A stretch of 64,000 nucleotides of DNA, taken from DATBAX01 sp963723765. Lineage in GTDB: Bacteria; Acidobacteriota; Terriglobia; Terriglobales; Acidobacteriaceae. How positions within the stretch are numbered: position 1 is the first letter of the stretch; each line of letters starts with the position of its first letter. The stretch is from NCBI GenBank assembly GCA_963723765.1, contig CAVRSD010000004.1, positions 124,001-188,000 on the forward strand, written 5' to 3'. A model generated the notes under the pieces. The model saw only the letters and a program-made list of their open reading frames with translations. It ran no database searches and had not been told where the DNA came from. Shown here piece by piece: positions 17,701 to 27,595 of this stretch. The position numbers and the translations under genes are program-made.

Positions 17701-18531
17701 CTGCCGGAGATTAGAACAGGTCCGGGTTTCCGTCCAGAGATCAGTAGAAACAGTCCCCACTTGCGCGCGAATGTGCGTGCTACCGCGCGAGGGTAGAGTT
17801 TCCAAGCCAGGCGATAGAAGGACGATTGGAACCGAGCGGAAGGGCGATTGAGCAACAGGTCGCCGGGACTGAAGACCTGGCGCATCACGATTTCCTCGAA
17901 GCCCTCAAACAGAGCACGCGCTTCCGCTTGCGTGTAAGTCTTGGTGCCGGGACTCTCGAGATGGTCATACACGGTCTGGCGCACCGACTTGCCACGGAAG
18001 AGCCCATACCGCAACCAGAGCATTACTCCCGTCAGTGATGGATGGTGATAGACCATGATCCGGGCTTGCCCGCCGGGTTTTAGCACCCTCCAGGCTTCAC
18101 TCAGGCATCGGGCTGTATCGGGACTGTGATGCATGACGCCGTAAGAATAGACCACGTCAAACGTATGGTCAGGGAAATGGCAGGTGCTCGGCGTCGGCGA
18201 CCCGCAGATCTGGTTTGAACCCAGCTAGTTCGCATCTCCTGCGGGCGCGATCGAGCGACGCAGACGACAAGTCCACTCCTGTCGCTTGAGCCCCAGCCTT
18301 CAACCACTCGAGGTAGTCCGCACCCATACCGACGCCAACCTCGAGCACTCTGAGACCACTTGCTGTAGCGAATTGGGCAAATTCTGGGATATATGGTTCA
18401 AGGGTGTAGCGGGCGCGGGCATGGGAGTCGAAGTCCTCCGGAGTTTCCAGATAACGCGTACCGCATGGGTCGGAGTTCCAGAACTCGCGGACTTCGTCCT
18501 TCAACTCAGGAATGGATCGAGCATTAGCCAT
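17697..18531 (-). CDS. Class I SAM-dependent methyltransferase, frameshifted
   Basis: Methyltransferase of about 277 residues once one base is removed. The N-terminal half (start ATG 18531, MANARSIPELKDEVREFW) includes YLETPEDFDSHARARY and SAM motif I VLEVGVGMGADYLEW plus GVDLSSASLDRAR. It stops after EHLPFP. The continuation one base over is DHTFDVVYSYGVMHHSPDT, then VLKPGGQARIMVYHH and a C-terminal helical tail. Deleting one G of the plus-strand GGG at 18172-18174 joins them. The opening FWNSDPCGTRYLE is typical of polysaccharide-locus methyltransferases. Longer starts up to 18819 exist in frame but would overlap the divergent GT2 gene. Target unknown. Confidence 0.75.
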
Positions 18532-18637
18532 GTTGCTTGAGCCGGATATTAACATAGCCTCGACGAGGCACTCGGCGCGGTACTGGGGGATGCCGTTGCG
18601 TTCAAGTAAGATTGATTGCAATTCATTCATACGCGAA

Positions 18638-19534
18638 ATGCTGAATTTAGAGGAAGTCACGCTGTTGCAGAGTTCGGGATTGGCGGCGCTCTTGCCCGTG
18701 AGCGTGATCGTCCCAGTGCGGAACGAAGCTCGCAACCTGCCCCGCTGCCTGGAATCGTTGCGCGGATTCGGTGAGGTGTATGTAATCGACTCACACAGCA
18801 CCGACGAAACTACGGACATTGCCAGCTCTTATGACGCCAAGACCATGCAGTTTTACTACGAAGGCGGTTGGCCGAAGAAGCGCCAGTGGGCTATGGATTC
18901 GCTGCCCCTTGCCTACGATTGGATCTTGCTGGTGGATGCCGACGAAGCGCTGACGCCTGAACTCACCGAAGAAATCAAGCAGGCCATCCAGGATCCTCGC
19001 TTCGACGGCTACCACATTTCACTGCAGATGTTTTTCCTGGGAAAGGCGCTGCGCCACAGTGGCGCCAGCTTTGACAAGCTCTCGCTCTTTCGGCAGGGTA
19101 AAGGACACTTCGAGTGCCGCCTCAAAGATCAGGACACTTCGATGTGCGACATGGAGGTGCATGAGCATGTCGTAGTCGATGGCGTGACAGCCAAACTGAA
19201 GAACCCACTTCTTCATCACAATGTTGAATCGCTCTCGCACTATATCCAGAAACATAATGAGTACTCCAACTGGGAAGCGCGGGTATGGTTGCAGGGTGAA
19301 GCAAGTTCTGGCGAATTGCCGCCTTCCTTGTTCGGGACGCAGGCCCAACGGCGCCGCTGGCTCCGAAAGAAATTGTTCGGCATTCCAGGATCTCCAATTC
19401 TGTTTTTTATCTACAAGTACATTTTTCGTTTGGGATTCCTGGACGGCGTGCCGGGGCTGATTTACTGTGGTTTCCAAGGCCTACAGTTTTTTCACATCAA
19501 GGCCAAAATCTACGAATTGACGCGTAAGGGCTGA
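18638..19534 (+). CDS. GT2 glycosyltransferase, WaaE/KdtX-like
   Basis: 298-residue GT-A glycosyltransferase. It starts with VSVIVPVRNEARNLPRCL, then YVIDSHSTDETTDIA, an EGGWPKKRQWAMDSL segment and the metal-binding ILLVDADEAL. The KKRQWAMD signature is characteristic of WaaE-type lipopolysaccharide core beta-glucosyltransferases. The C-terminus contains a membrane-associated hydrophobic segment (LFFIYKYIFRLGFLDGVPG). ATG 18638 leaves a 106-bp divergent spacer to the methyltransferase; an in-frame ATG at 18512 would overlap that gene. It runs nine bases ahead of the second asparagine synthase gene, so the two are probably co-transcribed. Confidence 0.83.
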   Translation: MLNLEEVTLLQSSGLAALLPVSVIVPVRNEARNLPRCLESLRGFGEVYVIDSHSTDETTDIASSYDAKTMQFYYEGGWPKKRQWAMDSLPLAYDWILLVDADEALTPELTEEIKQAIQDPRFDGYHISLQMFFLGKALRHSGASFDKLSLFRQGKGHFECRLKDQDTSMCDMEVHEHVVVDGVTAKLKNPLLHHNVESLSHYIQKHNEYSNWEARVWLQGEASSGELPPSLFGTQAQRRRWLRKKLFGIPGSPILFFIYKYIFRLGFLDGVPGLIYCGFQGLQFFHIKAKIYELTRKG

Positions 19535-19543
19535 CGATCTCAT

Positions 19544-21535
19544 ATGTGTGGTATCAGTGGTCTGGTCAATTGCGGGGATAGAGAAACGCTCGGGCGGATG
19601 ACGTCCGTGCAAGCCCACCGCGGGCCTGACGATGCCGGTTTGTGGGAACAACGGTTTCCCGATGGAACCTACATCGGGCTGGGCAGCCGGCGCCTGGCCA
19701 TCATTGATCTATCTCCCAGTGGGCACATGCCGATGTGCAACGAGGACCGAACCGTCTGGATCACCTACAACGGGGAGATTTACAACTTTGGGGAATTGCG
19801 GCGCGAACTGCAGTCCAAGGGCCATCACTTCGCTTCGGACACCGATACGGAAGTTGTGCTTCACCTCTACGAGGAAGAGGGCCCGGATTGCGTAAAGCGG
19901 CTGAATGGGATGTTCGCTTTTGCCATTTGCGATCTACGGTCAGGCAGACCAACACTATTCCTGGCGCGCGACCACTTCGGGGTAAAACCGTTTTATTATT
20001 CACAGCAGGGCCGGCGGTTTGCCTTTGCCTCCGAGATTAAAGCGCTGCTCGAAGTTCGGGGAATTGAAGCTGAGCTGGATCCGGAAGCGCTGCATCAGTA
20101 TTTAACTTTTCTCTGGGTGCCTGATCCGAAGACGATGTTTCGCGGAATATTCAAGCTCCCCGCGGGGCATCATGCCATCTTTCGCGACGGGCAGCTCACA
20201 GTCACGAAGTATTGGGATTTAACCTTTCCCCCTGCATGCGCTACTTATGCTCGTTCGGAAAATGATTTGGCGGAAGAAATTCGCGAGCGCTTTCGAACTT
20301 CGGTTGAATCGCAGATGGTGAGTGACGTCCCGGTTGGCGCATTTCTTAGCGCAGGCTTGGATTCATCGAGTATTGTGGCCATCATGGCACGCGCTAACCG
20401 GCAGCCGGTGCGAACTTATACCATTACGTATCCGAAAAAATATCGTGTTGGTGAAACCGCGCTTGATGATCCTGATGTTGCTGCCCGCCTGGCGCGACAA
20501 CTGGGATGCGAGCATCATGAGATCGTGGTTGAGCCTGACGTGGTGGATCTGTTGCCAAGACTCACCTGGCACATGGACGAGCCGACCGCCGATCCGGCCA
20601 TCCTTGCCGCGTACTTGGTTTGTCGCGAGGCGAGCAAGCAGTCAACCGTGCTGCTATCCGGCGTGGGAGGCGACGAACTTTTTGCGGGATATCGCAAACA
20701 CGCCGCCCACTACTGGGCGCAAGCCTATCAGAAGGTCCCCGCTGGGCTGCGCCGCATGCTTGATCCGGCATTAGGCTATGCACCCAGCCTGCGGAACACA
20801 GCGCTGAAGGGAAGCGTGCGTCTGGCGAAGAAGATGGCCCGCAGTGCTTCATTGCCGCCGGCAGAACGCTTTGTGATGAACTGTACTTATCTCGACGCCG
20901 AGCAAAAGGCGAGCCTCTACGCACCCGCCTTGTGGAATGAAGTGAGCGGTTCCGATGCCTCCGTCCGTCATCGTGCCAGTTTTGCCCAAGTGCAGGATGC
21001 CGACTTCCTGAACCAGATGCTCTACCTTGACACCAAAATTTTCATGGCCAGTTTGAACCTGACTTACAACGATAAAATGAGCATGGCATCGTCGGTCGAG
21101 GTCCGCGTACCGTTTCTTGATCGGGAATTCGCTGAGTTCGTTGCTTGGAATGTGCCGCCCGACCTCAAGATCAAAGGCTTCGTCCGTCCGACGACCAAGT
21201 ACATTCTCCGCAAAGCGATGCAAGACGTGCTGCCCAAGGAAGTGCTAAAGCAGCCGAAAGCGGGTTTTGCCGCTCCAGTGGATTATTGGCTGGCACACGA
21301 TCTGAAAGAAATGGTCGACGATTTGCTTTCCGAATCGCGTATTCGAGATCGCGGACTTTTTCGTCCGGAAGCTGTTCGAACGTTGGTAGACGAGCATCGT
21401 CGAGGTGAGCAAGACTGGTCCATGCAGATCTGGCAATTCCTGACCCTGGAGCTGTGGATGCAAACGTTCCTCGACGGTGGAGCAAAACAGATTGCCATCG
21501 ACATGATTCACCCACAGCAGGCGGCGACGGCATGA
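19544..21535 (+). CDS. Second asparagine synthase-type amidotransferase
   Basis: 663-residue paralogue of the gene at 15775. Cys2 (MCGISGLV) heads the glutaminase domain with AHRGPDDAG and YNGEIYNFGEL. The pyrophosphatase loop reads SAGLDSS (269-275), with Ala replacing the middle Gly seen in the first copy, and LLSGVGGDELFAGYRKH follows near 370. The C-terminal part has KMSMASSVEVRVPFLD and QPKAGFAAPVDYWL. It is followed by an ATGA overlap with the bi-domain oxidoreductase. That tight link to a Gfo/Idh/MocA sugar enzyme supports a sugar-modifying role such as uronamide formation, though asparagine synthesis cannot be excluded. Confidence 0.9.
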   Translation: MCGISGLVNCGDRETLGRMTSVQAHRGPDDAGLWEQRFPDGTYIGLGSRRLAIIDLSPSGHMPMCNEDRTVWITYNGEIYNFGELRRELQSKGHHFASDTDTEVVLHLYEEEGPDCVKRLNGMFAFAICDLRSGRPTLFLARDHFGVKPFYYSQQGRRFAFASEIKALLEVRGIEAELDPEALHQYLTFLWVPDPKTMFRGIFKLPAGHHAIFRDGQLTVTKYWDLTFPPACATYARSENDLAEEIRERFRTSVESQMVSDVPVGAFLSAGLDSSSIVAIMARANRQPVRTYTITYPKKYRVGETALDDPDVAARLARQLGCEHHEIVVEPDVVDLLPRLTWHMDEPTADPAILAAYLVCREASKQSTVLLSGVGGDELFAGYRKHAAHYWAQAYQKVPAGLRRMLDPALGYAPSLRNTALKGSVRLAKKMARSASLPPAERFVMNCTYLDAEQKASLYAPALWNEVSGSDASVRHRASFAQVQDADFLNQMLYLDTKIFMASLNLTYNDKMSMASSVEVRVPFLDREFAEFVAWNVPPDLKIKGFVRPTTKYILRKAMQDVLPKEVLKQPKAGFAAPVDYWLAHDLKEMVDDLLSESRIRDRGLFRPEAVRTLVDEHRRGEQDWSMQIWQFLTLELWMQTFLDGGAKQIAIDMIHPQQAATA

Positions 21536-23766
21536 AGCAGGTTCTGCAACATGCGCGCACCGGCCAAATCGCAGTCACCGAAGTTCCCGTGCCCAAGCTG
21601 CTTCCGGGATGCGTTCTGGTTCGCATCGCGGCCTCGCTGGTTTCCGCGGGGACGGAACGCGCGTCATCCGAGTTTGCCAGCAAGAATCTGTTTCAGAAAG
21701 CGAAAGCTCGCCCCGACCTGGTCAGCGAAGTCCTCAATAAAGTTCGCCGAGACGGCCTTCTCTCCGCGCTTTCCGCCGTCCGCAGTCGTCTCGATCAGCC
21801 TGGTGCTCCGGGTTACAGCAGTGCCGGAACCATTGTCGGAGTTGGAGAAGGCGTCACCGATCTAAGAGTTGGCGATCGCGTTGCCTGCGCTGGGGCTGGC
21901 TATGCAGTGCATGCCGAGCTGGTGTGCGTACCTCGGCTGCTGGTTGCGAGAATTCCGTCCGATTCAACTATAAATTTCGACGAGGCTGCATTCACCACAG
22001 TTGGAGCGGTCGCATTGCATGGCATCCGTACCGCCGAAGTAAAGCTGGGAGACGTTGTCGCAGTCGTCGGGCTTGGCTTACTCGGACAGTTAACTGTACA
22101 AATGCTAAAAGCCGCTGGCTGCCGCGTCCTGGGAATGGATCTCGTTCCCGCACGAGCGGAACTGGCATTGCGCACCGGCGCTGATAGCGTAAGCACTTCC
22201 GTCGATGAATTCCGCAGCCTGTGCTTGCAGCGTTCAGGAGGCTATGGTGTCGACGAAGTTTTAATCACCGCCGAAACTCCCAGCAGCCATCCCGTAAATC
22301 TGGCCGCCGAATTGGCGCGTGATCGCGGAGTCGTGGTGGCTGTCGGCACTGTCGGAATGGAACTTCGGCGCAAACTCTACTACGAGAAAGAACTCGATTT
22401 CCGAATTTCGCGATCGTATGGACCCGGCCGCTACGACTCCGCTTATGAACAAAAAGGTCGCGATTATCCCATCGGCCATGTGCGCTGGACCGAAACCCGC
22501 AACATGGAAGCCTTCCTCCAACTTCTGGCGGAAGGCAAACTGGATGTTCAGGCATTGATTACCCACCGGTTCCCCATAGAAAGAGCACGAAGCGCCTACG
22601 AGCTCATCAGCGGGGAGGGCGAAGAACCTTCGCTTGGAGTACTGATTATCTATCCTCAGAACTCGGAAGAACCCAAACAGAGTCATCGTCTCGAACTAGT
22701 GAAATCATCCGCAGTCTCGCTTCCGAGCGAGAGATCTGTTGCCATTGGTCTGCTGGGTGCTGGCGTTTTTGCCACGAGTACCCTTGTCCCCGCAATGAAA
22801 CACATCGGCAAAGCACGTTTCGTAGGTGTTTGCGCCGCGAATGGATCCCATTCTCGTCAAGCTGCGGAGAAATTTGGCTTCGAGTACTGTGCGACTGACG
22901 AGCAGCAAATCATCGACGATCCCAACGTAAATACAATTGTGGTCGCGACTCGACATCACTTGCACGCACCCCAAGTCTTATCGGCCGTGAAAGCTGGCAA
23001 ACACATCTTCTGCGAAAAACCGCTTTGCCTTGCCGAAGCAGAACTCTCCGCAATCGTTCGCGCGTATTCGGGTGCGTCGAGAAAGCCTTTGCTGATGGTC
23101 GGTTTCAACCGTCGGTTTGCGCCCATGGCGATGCGGATGAAATCTTTCCTGGACGAAATCCATGAACCGCTGGCGTTACATTACCGGATAAACGCAGGCG
23201 CGATTCCACGCGATCATTGGGTGCAAGATTCGGAGCAAGGCGGCGGACGTATTCTCGGCGAAGTCTGTCATTTTGTGGATTTTCTGGCGTTTCTGGCTGG
23301 CGCACCACTGATTGAGGTACAAACGCGTGCACTCGCCAACCTTGGGCAGTACGCGAGCGACAACATCGTTATCGCACTGCAATTCGCCAATGGATCACAG
23401 GGAACCATCAGCTATCTGGCGAATGGCGACCGCAGCTATTCGAAAGAGAGGTTAGAAATCTTCGGTGGCGGGGCCGTTGCCGTGTTAGAAGACTTCCGCA
23501 GCCTCGAACTAGTTCGTCACGGCCACAAGCAGGTTTTCCGATCACGCTTGCGTCAGGACAAAGGTCATCGTGGCGAGTGGCAGGCATTTGCGAATGCGAT
23601 CCAATCGGGAGGCGAGGCCCCAATTTCCCTCACAGACATTGTGTCTACGACTTTATCGACGTTTCGCATCGTGGATTCGCTTTGTTCTGGACAATCGGTT
23701 GCTGTCGATTCGGCGGCGTTCTTAAGCTCAAACTCATCTTTATCTTTGAACTGCGCTGATTCATGA
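21532..23766 (+). CDS. Bi-domain oxidoreductase: zinc-type MDR fused to Gfo/Idh/MocA
   Basis: 744-residue fusion. Residues 1 to about 385 form a medium-chain dehydrogenase/reductase domain (GYSSAGTIVGVGEGV, then the nucleotide-binding VAVVGLGLLGQLTVQML). From about 405 onward comes a Gfo/Idh/MocA domain starting with AIGLLGAGVFATSTLVPAM, with the family signature FCEKPLCL near 495 and the C-terminal sheet domain with GGGRILGEVCHFVDFL. The fusion is a known architecture in capsule and exopolysaccharide loci, where it is expected to oxidise or reduce a nucleotide sugar or lipid-linked sugar. ATG 21532 overlaps the asparagine synthase stop; a start at 21454 would lie within that gene. The substrate is unknown. 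Confidence 0.88.
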   Translation: MKQVLQHARTGQIAVTEVPVPKLLPGCVLVRIAASLVSAGTERASSEFASKNLFQKAKARPDLVSEVLNKVRRDGLLSALSAVRSRLDQPGAPGYSSAGTIVGVGEGVTDLRVGDRVACAGAGYAVHAELVCVPRLLVARIPSDSTINFDEAAFTTVGAVALHGIRTAEVKLGDVVAVVGLGLLGQLTVQMLKAAGCRVLGMDLVPARAELALRTGADSVSTSVDEFRSLCLQRSGGYGVDEVLITAETPSSHPVNLAAELARDRGVVVAVGTVGMELRRKLYYEKELDFRISRSYGPGRYDSAYEQKGRDYPIGHVRWTETRNMEAFLQLLAEGKLDVQALITHRFPIERARSAYELISGEGEEPSLGVLIIYPQNSEEPKQSHRLELVKSSAVSLPSERSVAIGLLGAGVFATSTLVPAMKHIGKARFVGVCAANGSHSRQAAEKFGFEYCATDEQQIIDDPNVNTIVVATRHHLHAPQVLSAVKAGKHIFCEKPLCLAEAELSAIVRAYSGASRKPLLMVGFNRRFAPMAMRMKSFLDEIHEPLALHYRINAGAIPRDHWVQDSEQGGGRILGEVCHFVDFLAFLAGAPLIEVQTRALANLGQYASDNIVIALQFANGSQGTISYLANGDRSYSKERLEIFGGGAVAVLEDFRSLELVRHGHKQVFRSRLRQDKGHRGEWQAFANAIQSGGEAPISLTDIVSTTLSTFRIVDSLCSGQSVAVDSAAFLSSNSSLSLNCADS

Positions 23767-23791
23767 TCGAGGCGAGGATTGCATTTCTCTC

Positions 23792-25526
23792 ATGCTGATT
23801 CTAGGCCTCAACATGTTTCACGCCGATGCGTCAGCCATCATTATTCTCGATGGTGAGGTCGTTTTTGCCATCGCTGAAGAACGTCTGAACCGCATCAAAC
23901 ATTTCGCAGGGTTTCCCGCACTAGCCGTACAAGCCTGTCTGGATGCGGTCGGTGCAAAGATTAGCGATGTCGATCACATTGCCGTTGGTCAGGACAGTGA
24001 TGCCAACCTGACCAAAAAAGTTCAGTATGCTCTCGCCAATCCGGCCAAGATTCTGAACTTCATCAAGCTTCGTCAGCGCAAGGAGGCCATGCGCGACGTG
24101 CGATCGTTACTGGCCAAGGCGTTTGAAGTCTCCGCAAGAGTCCATGCGATTCCAGGAACATCATTTGGAGCATCACATCGCTCACATCGCCAGCGCCTAC
24201 TACTGTTCCCCCTGGGACAAGGCGGCAGGCTTCAGCTACGACGGTTCCGGCGATTTCGTCTCGACGATGATGGCACGTTGTGAGGGCAATGACATCGAAG
24301 TGCTCGAACGAGTTTTTCTGCCGCATTCGCTCGGCAGTTTTTATACCATGATCTGCGAGTTCATCGGCTACAACAAATATGGCGACGAAGGCAAGGTCAT
24401 GGGCCTGGCGCCCTATGGGAAGGACACGTATTGCGAGCAGATTCGCGAGATTGTTCGTGCAAAACGCGGCGGCTTTGAGCTCGATCTTGATTACTTCATG
24501 CCTCTGGGCAGCAATCAGGGGATGGAGGTTTTACCCGACGGAACTGTTCGTTTGGCCCGTCACTTTTCCGATCGTATGACCAAGCTTTTCGGTGCGCCCC
24601 GTGAGCCCTATACCGAGATCGCTCAGCGCGATATGGATCTGGCCTATGCCATGCAGTCCTGCTTCGAGGAGATTTGCTTCCATCTGTTCAATCATCTGCA
24701 TAGGCGGGTGCCGATGGAAAATCTTGTCATGGCCGGCGGTTGTGCACTGAATAGCGTAGTCAATGGGAAAATCTTCGATAAGACGCCCTTCCGCCAAACC
24801 TGGATTCAGCCTGCTGCGGGGGATGAAGGGCTTGCGATAGGTGCGGCGCTGCACACTTATCATTCTGTTCTTAAACAGCCACGTCGCCATGTGATGAAGA
24901 ATTCCTATCTGGGCCCCGAATTTTCTGATTCACGAATTGAATCCGACTTGAAGAAAGCAAACCTGCAATATCGCAAGCTGGAACGCCAACCACTGCTCGA
25001 CGCCGTTGCCGAACAGATTGCCGCAGGAAACGTAACAGGTTGGTTTCAGGGACGGATGGAGTGGGGGCCACGAGCCTTGGGGAACCGCTCCATCGTGGCC
25101 CATCCCGGCTTACCCAATATGAAAGACATTCTGAACGCCCGCATCAAGCAACGCGAATGGTTCCGGCCTTTTGCGCCCTCCATTCTTGCCGAACGGCAGC
25201 ATGAATATTTCGAGCACAACCATCCCTCGCCATTTATGCTTCACGTCTATAAAATCCGTCCCGAAAAGCGGGAACAACTTTGTGCCGTGAATCACGTGGA
25301 CGATACTGGAAGATTGCAAAGCGTCAGTCGCGAAGAGAACCCGCTCTACTATGATTTGATCCAGGCGTTCGAACGCAAAACAGGAATTCCTGTCGTCCTG
25401 AACACAAGCTTTAACGAGAATGAACCCATTGTTTGCCAGCCTGCGGAAGCCATCGACTGCTTCAAACGTACAAAGATGGACGGGCTGGCGATCGGGTCGT
25501 ATCTAGTCTTGAAAACTGAGAACTGA
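23792..25526 (+). CDS. Carbamoyltransferase (NodU/CmcH family), frameshifted
   Basis: O-carbamoyltransferase family protein that moves a carbamoyl group from carbamoyl phosphate via carbamoyl-AMP to a sugar or antibiotic hydroxyl. The N-terminal part (MLILGLNMFHADASAIII, AIAEERLNRIKHFAGFP) and the second part (EHHLEHHIAHIASAYY, the metal-binding His cluster; FSYDGSGDFVST; NKYGDEGKVMGLAPYG; GGCALNSVVNG; GRMEWGPRALGNRSI; VLNTSFNENEPIV) lie in neighbouring frames. Removing one C of the CC at 24152-24153 fuses them into 577 residues, the normal family length. It lies 25 bases after the bi-domain oxidoreductase. In this setting the acceptor is most likely a glycosyl residue of the repeat unit. Confidence 0.88.
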
Positions 25527-25546
25527 GACTTGCGAATTTAGATCCC

Positions 25547-26661
25547 ATGGCCGCCAATCCTGCCCCCGAGTTTATGTCGCCTCAAGAGCGAGCCTGGAGT
25601 CTCGCCAGAGTCGCTACATTTCCTGGTCTACGAGCCCTTGCGTGGGATGGAAATCTGCTCTATGCATCTCGCGGTTACAACTTGCTTCGAGCCAAAATCA
25701 CGACGGGTCCAGATCCAATCGATTGGCAGCAAGTGGGTCGTTATCGTCCGGAAGTCTGGCGAAATCTGAGTTCCGTCGCTTCGTCTTCACTTCCCGTCTC
25801 TTTCGTGACGGGTTTCACGCTCTCGCCGTTCTTTCCACCGGACACATCGTTGGTGCGGTTCCGGGAGCAATTATTACGCTGACTCCCGGAGAAACTGAAT
25901 TTCGCGTCTCCCACAAGGTGCTGCGGGGAACTCGTCCATTACATATCACCGCCACGCCCGATGGCCGCATTTTCTGGGGCGAATACTTTGATAATCTTCA
26001 GCGCGACGAAGTTCACATCTACGGTTCTGCGGATCAAGGCGCTACGTGGCATATCGTGCATACCTTTGCCAAAGCCACAATCCGTCACGTACACAACATC
26101 GTTCATGATCCATGGGGAAATTGTCTTTGGATACTCACAGGCGACATGGGGGCGGAATGCCGCATCTTGCGTGCGTCTTGTGACTTTAAGAATGTGGATG
26201 TCGTTCTATCCGGCGATCAGCAGGCGCGTGCAGTTGCCCTCGTGCCCGCGGAGGACGGACTTTATTTTTCCTCGGACACGCCGCTCGAGCGCAATCACAT
26301 CTATCGGCTAGATCGCCGGGGGAATGTCAGTACGCTGGCCGAGCTGAACAGTTCGTCCATTTACGGATGTCGTGTAGGAGCGGCGATCTTCTTCTCCACC
26401 ATGGTTGAGCCCAGTGATGTAAATCCTGAGCAAACAGTCGGCGTGTACGGCACTCTGGACGGATCGCATTGGCGGCAACAACTCTCCTGGAGAAAGGACC
26501 GTTGGCCCATGAGTCTGTTTCAGTATGGCAACGCATTTCTACCCGACGGCAAGAACACCACTAACCTGCTTGCCCTGACAACTATCGCCGTCGAGGTCGG
26601 TGATCTCGAAACATCACTATGGCGCGTGGTGAAAGACTCTTATGCCTGTCCGCATGTATAG
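25547..26661 (+). CDS. Beta-propeller-like (BNR/sialidase-type repeats) protein, frameshifted
   Basis: Protein of about 371 residues when one missing base is restored near 25791-25795. The N-terminal frame (MAANPAPEFMSPQERAWSL, LRALAWDGNLLYASRGYNLLR) ends at 25882 and the rest continues in another frame (RLFRDGFHALAVLSTGHIVG, HITATPDGRIFWGEY, STLDG-like blades with YGSADQGATWHIVH and YGTLDGSHWRQQL). The repeated Asp-x-Gly-x-x-Trp turns are Asp-box-like, as in BNR/sialidase propellers. No signal peptide is visible. It lies 20 bases after the carbamoyltransferase, in the same unit. I do not assign an enzymatic function; it may be a glycan-binding or glycan-modifying protein. Confidence 0.6.
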
Positions 26662-26797
26662 CCAGCCCTGCGGTATTGTGTCGGGGTATTGCCTGCTTTC
26701 GTCTTTGAATAAGTGCTTGCTTCGCATTTCGTTTGTGGGAATATTCCCTTGCCGGTGTCTAATGGACTAGTAGAAACTCTTACCTCGGGATAATTAC

Positions 26798-27406
26798 ATG
26801 GGTAGAGCATTGTTTGCCGCGTACATTCTGGTTATTGGGCTATCCTCTTCATCCGCAAGTTCCACAAACAATAAACCGGTGAAAGTCATGACGCCGTTGA
26901 GTGCGGACGAGGTAGCAATCTACAGAGCCGTTCTCCAGCAATACAGTTCTAATGAAGGTGGGAATTTGCAAGTTTCAGCTACCACATACCCCCTCAATCC
27001 AGAGTCTCCCACCAGCGGTCTTGCAGCACCCGATTGTTTGAGAGGCATTCAGCTAGAAAACCTGTCAAGCGTCTCCCATTCGTTCCATGAGTTGCCCCCG
27101 GATGTACTGCCAGGGAAAGGGATGATGCTCGTTGATCCAAAGAAGCAATCCAAGATCGTTCGTTCGAACGATCCAAGCAACACGATTAGGGAGGGCAAGC
27201 CCGTCGAAAACGCGGTCAAGGACGCCTTTGCCACTGCCCTTTTCTCAATGTCTGAGATCGCGTTCGATAAGGAACATCATTATGCCGTTGTCAGTTTCCA
27301 CTTCTGGTGTGGCTCGCTGTGCGGGAACGGTTCGACAATCGTGTTCGAGAAAGTCGATGGCATATGGAGAAACGCAAAACGTAGCTGCGGGGGCTGGGTG
27401 TCCTGA
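26798..27406 (+). CDS. Secreted protein of unknown function
   Basis: 202-residue protein with an N-terminal hydrophobic stretch (FAAYILVIGLSSSSAS) that looks like a signal peptide cut near residue 23. The mature part has no domain I recognise. It contains a segment ending KEHHYAVVSFHFWCGSLCGNGSTIVFEKVDGIWR, with a CGSLCG pair of cysteines and a final Cys six residues before the C-terminus that could form disulfides in the periplasm. The late part resembles hypothetical proteins with a 'kv.g.Wk' ending seen in DUFs of Acidobacteria. It stands alone, with a 136-bp gap before it and 189 bp after, so it need not belong to the polysaccharide operon. Confidence 0.55.
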   Translation: MGRALFAAYILVIGLSSSSASSTNNKPVKVMTPLSADEVAIYRAVLQQYSSNEGGNLQVSATTYPLNPESPTSGLAAPDCLRGIQLENLSSVSHSFHELPPDVLPGKGMMLVDPKKQSKIVRSNDPSNTIREGKPVENAVKDAFATALFSMSEIAFDKEHHYAVVSFHFWCGSLCGNGSTIVFEKVDGIWRNAKRSCGGWVS

Positions 27407-27595
27407 ATGAACCCCTGAAAAATCGCAATTACACCTGCAATCCTTCAGACATTCCGTCTGCCTCCACCAGGGATGGGTTTTTTGGTTCTGGGTAAGAGTG
27501 AGCCAACACGCGACTACGGGCGCAAGCCTCCCCGTACTGTTCAACTAGATTCCCTTCCGCGAATGGCACATCCTGGCCTGCTATAGTCCGAATCA

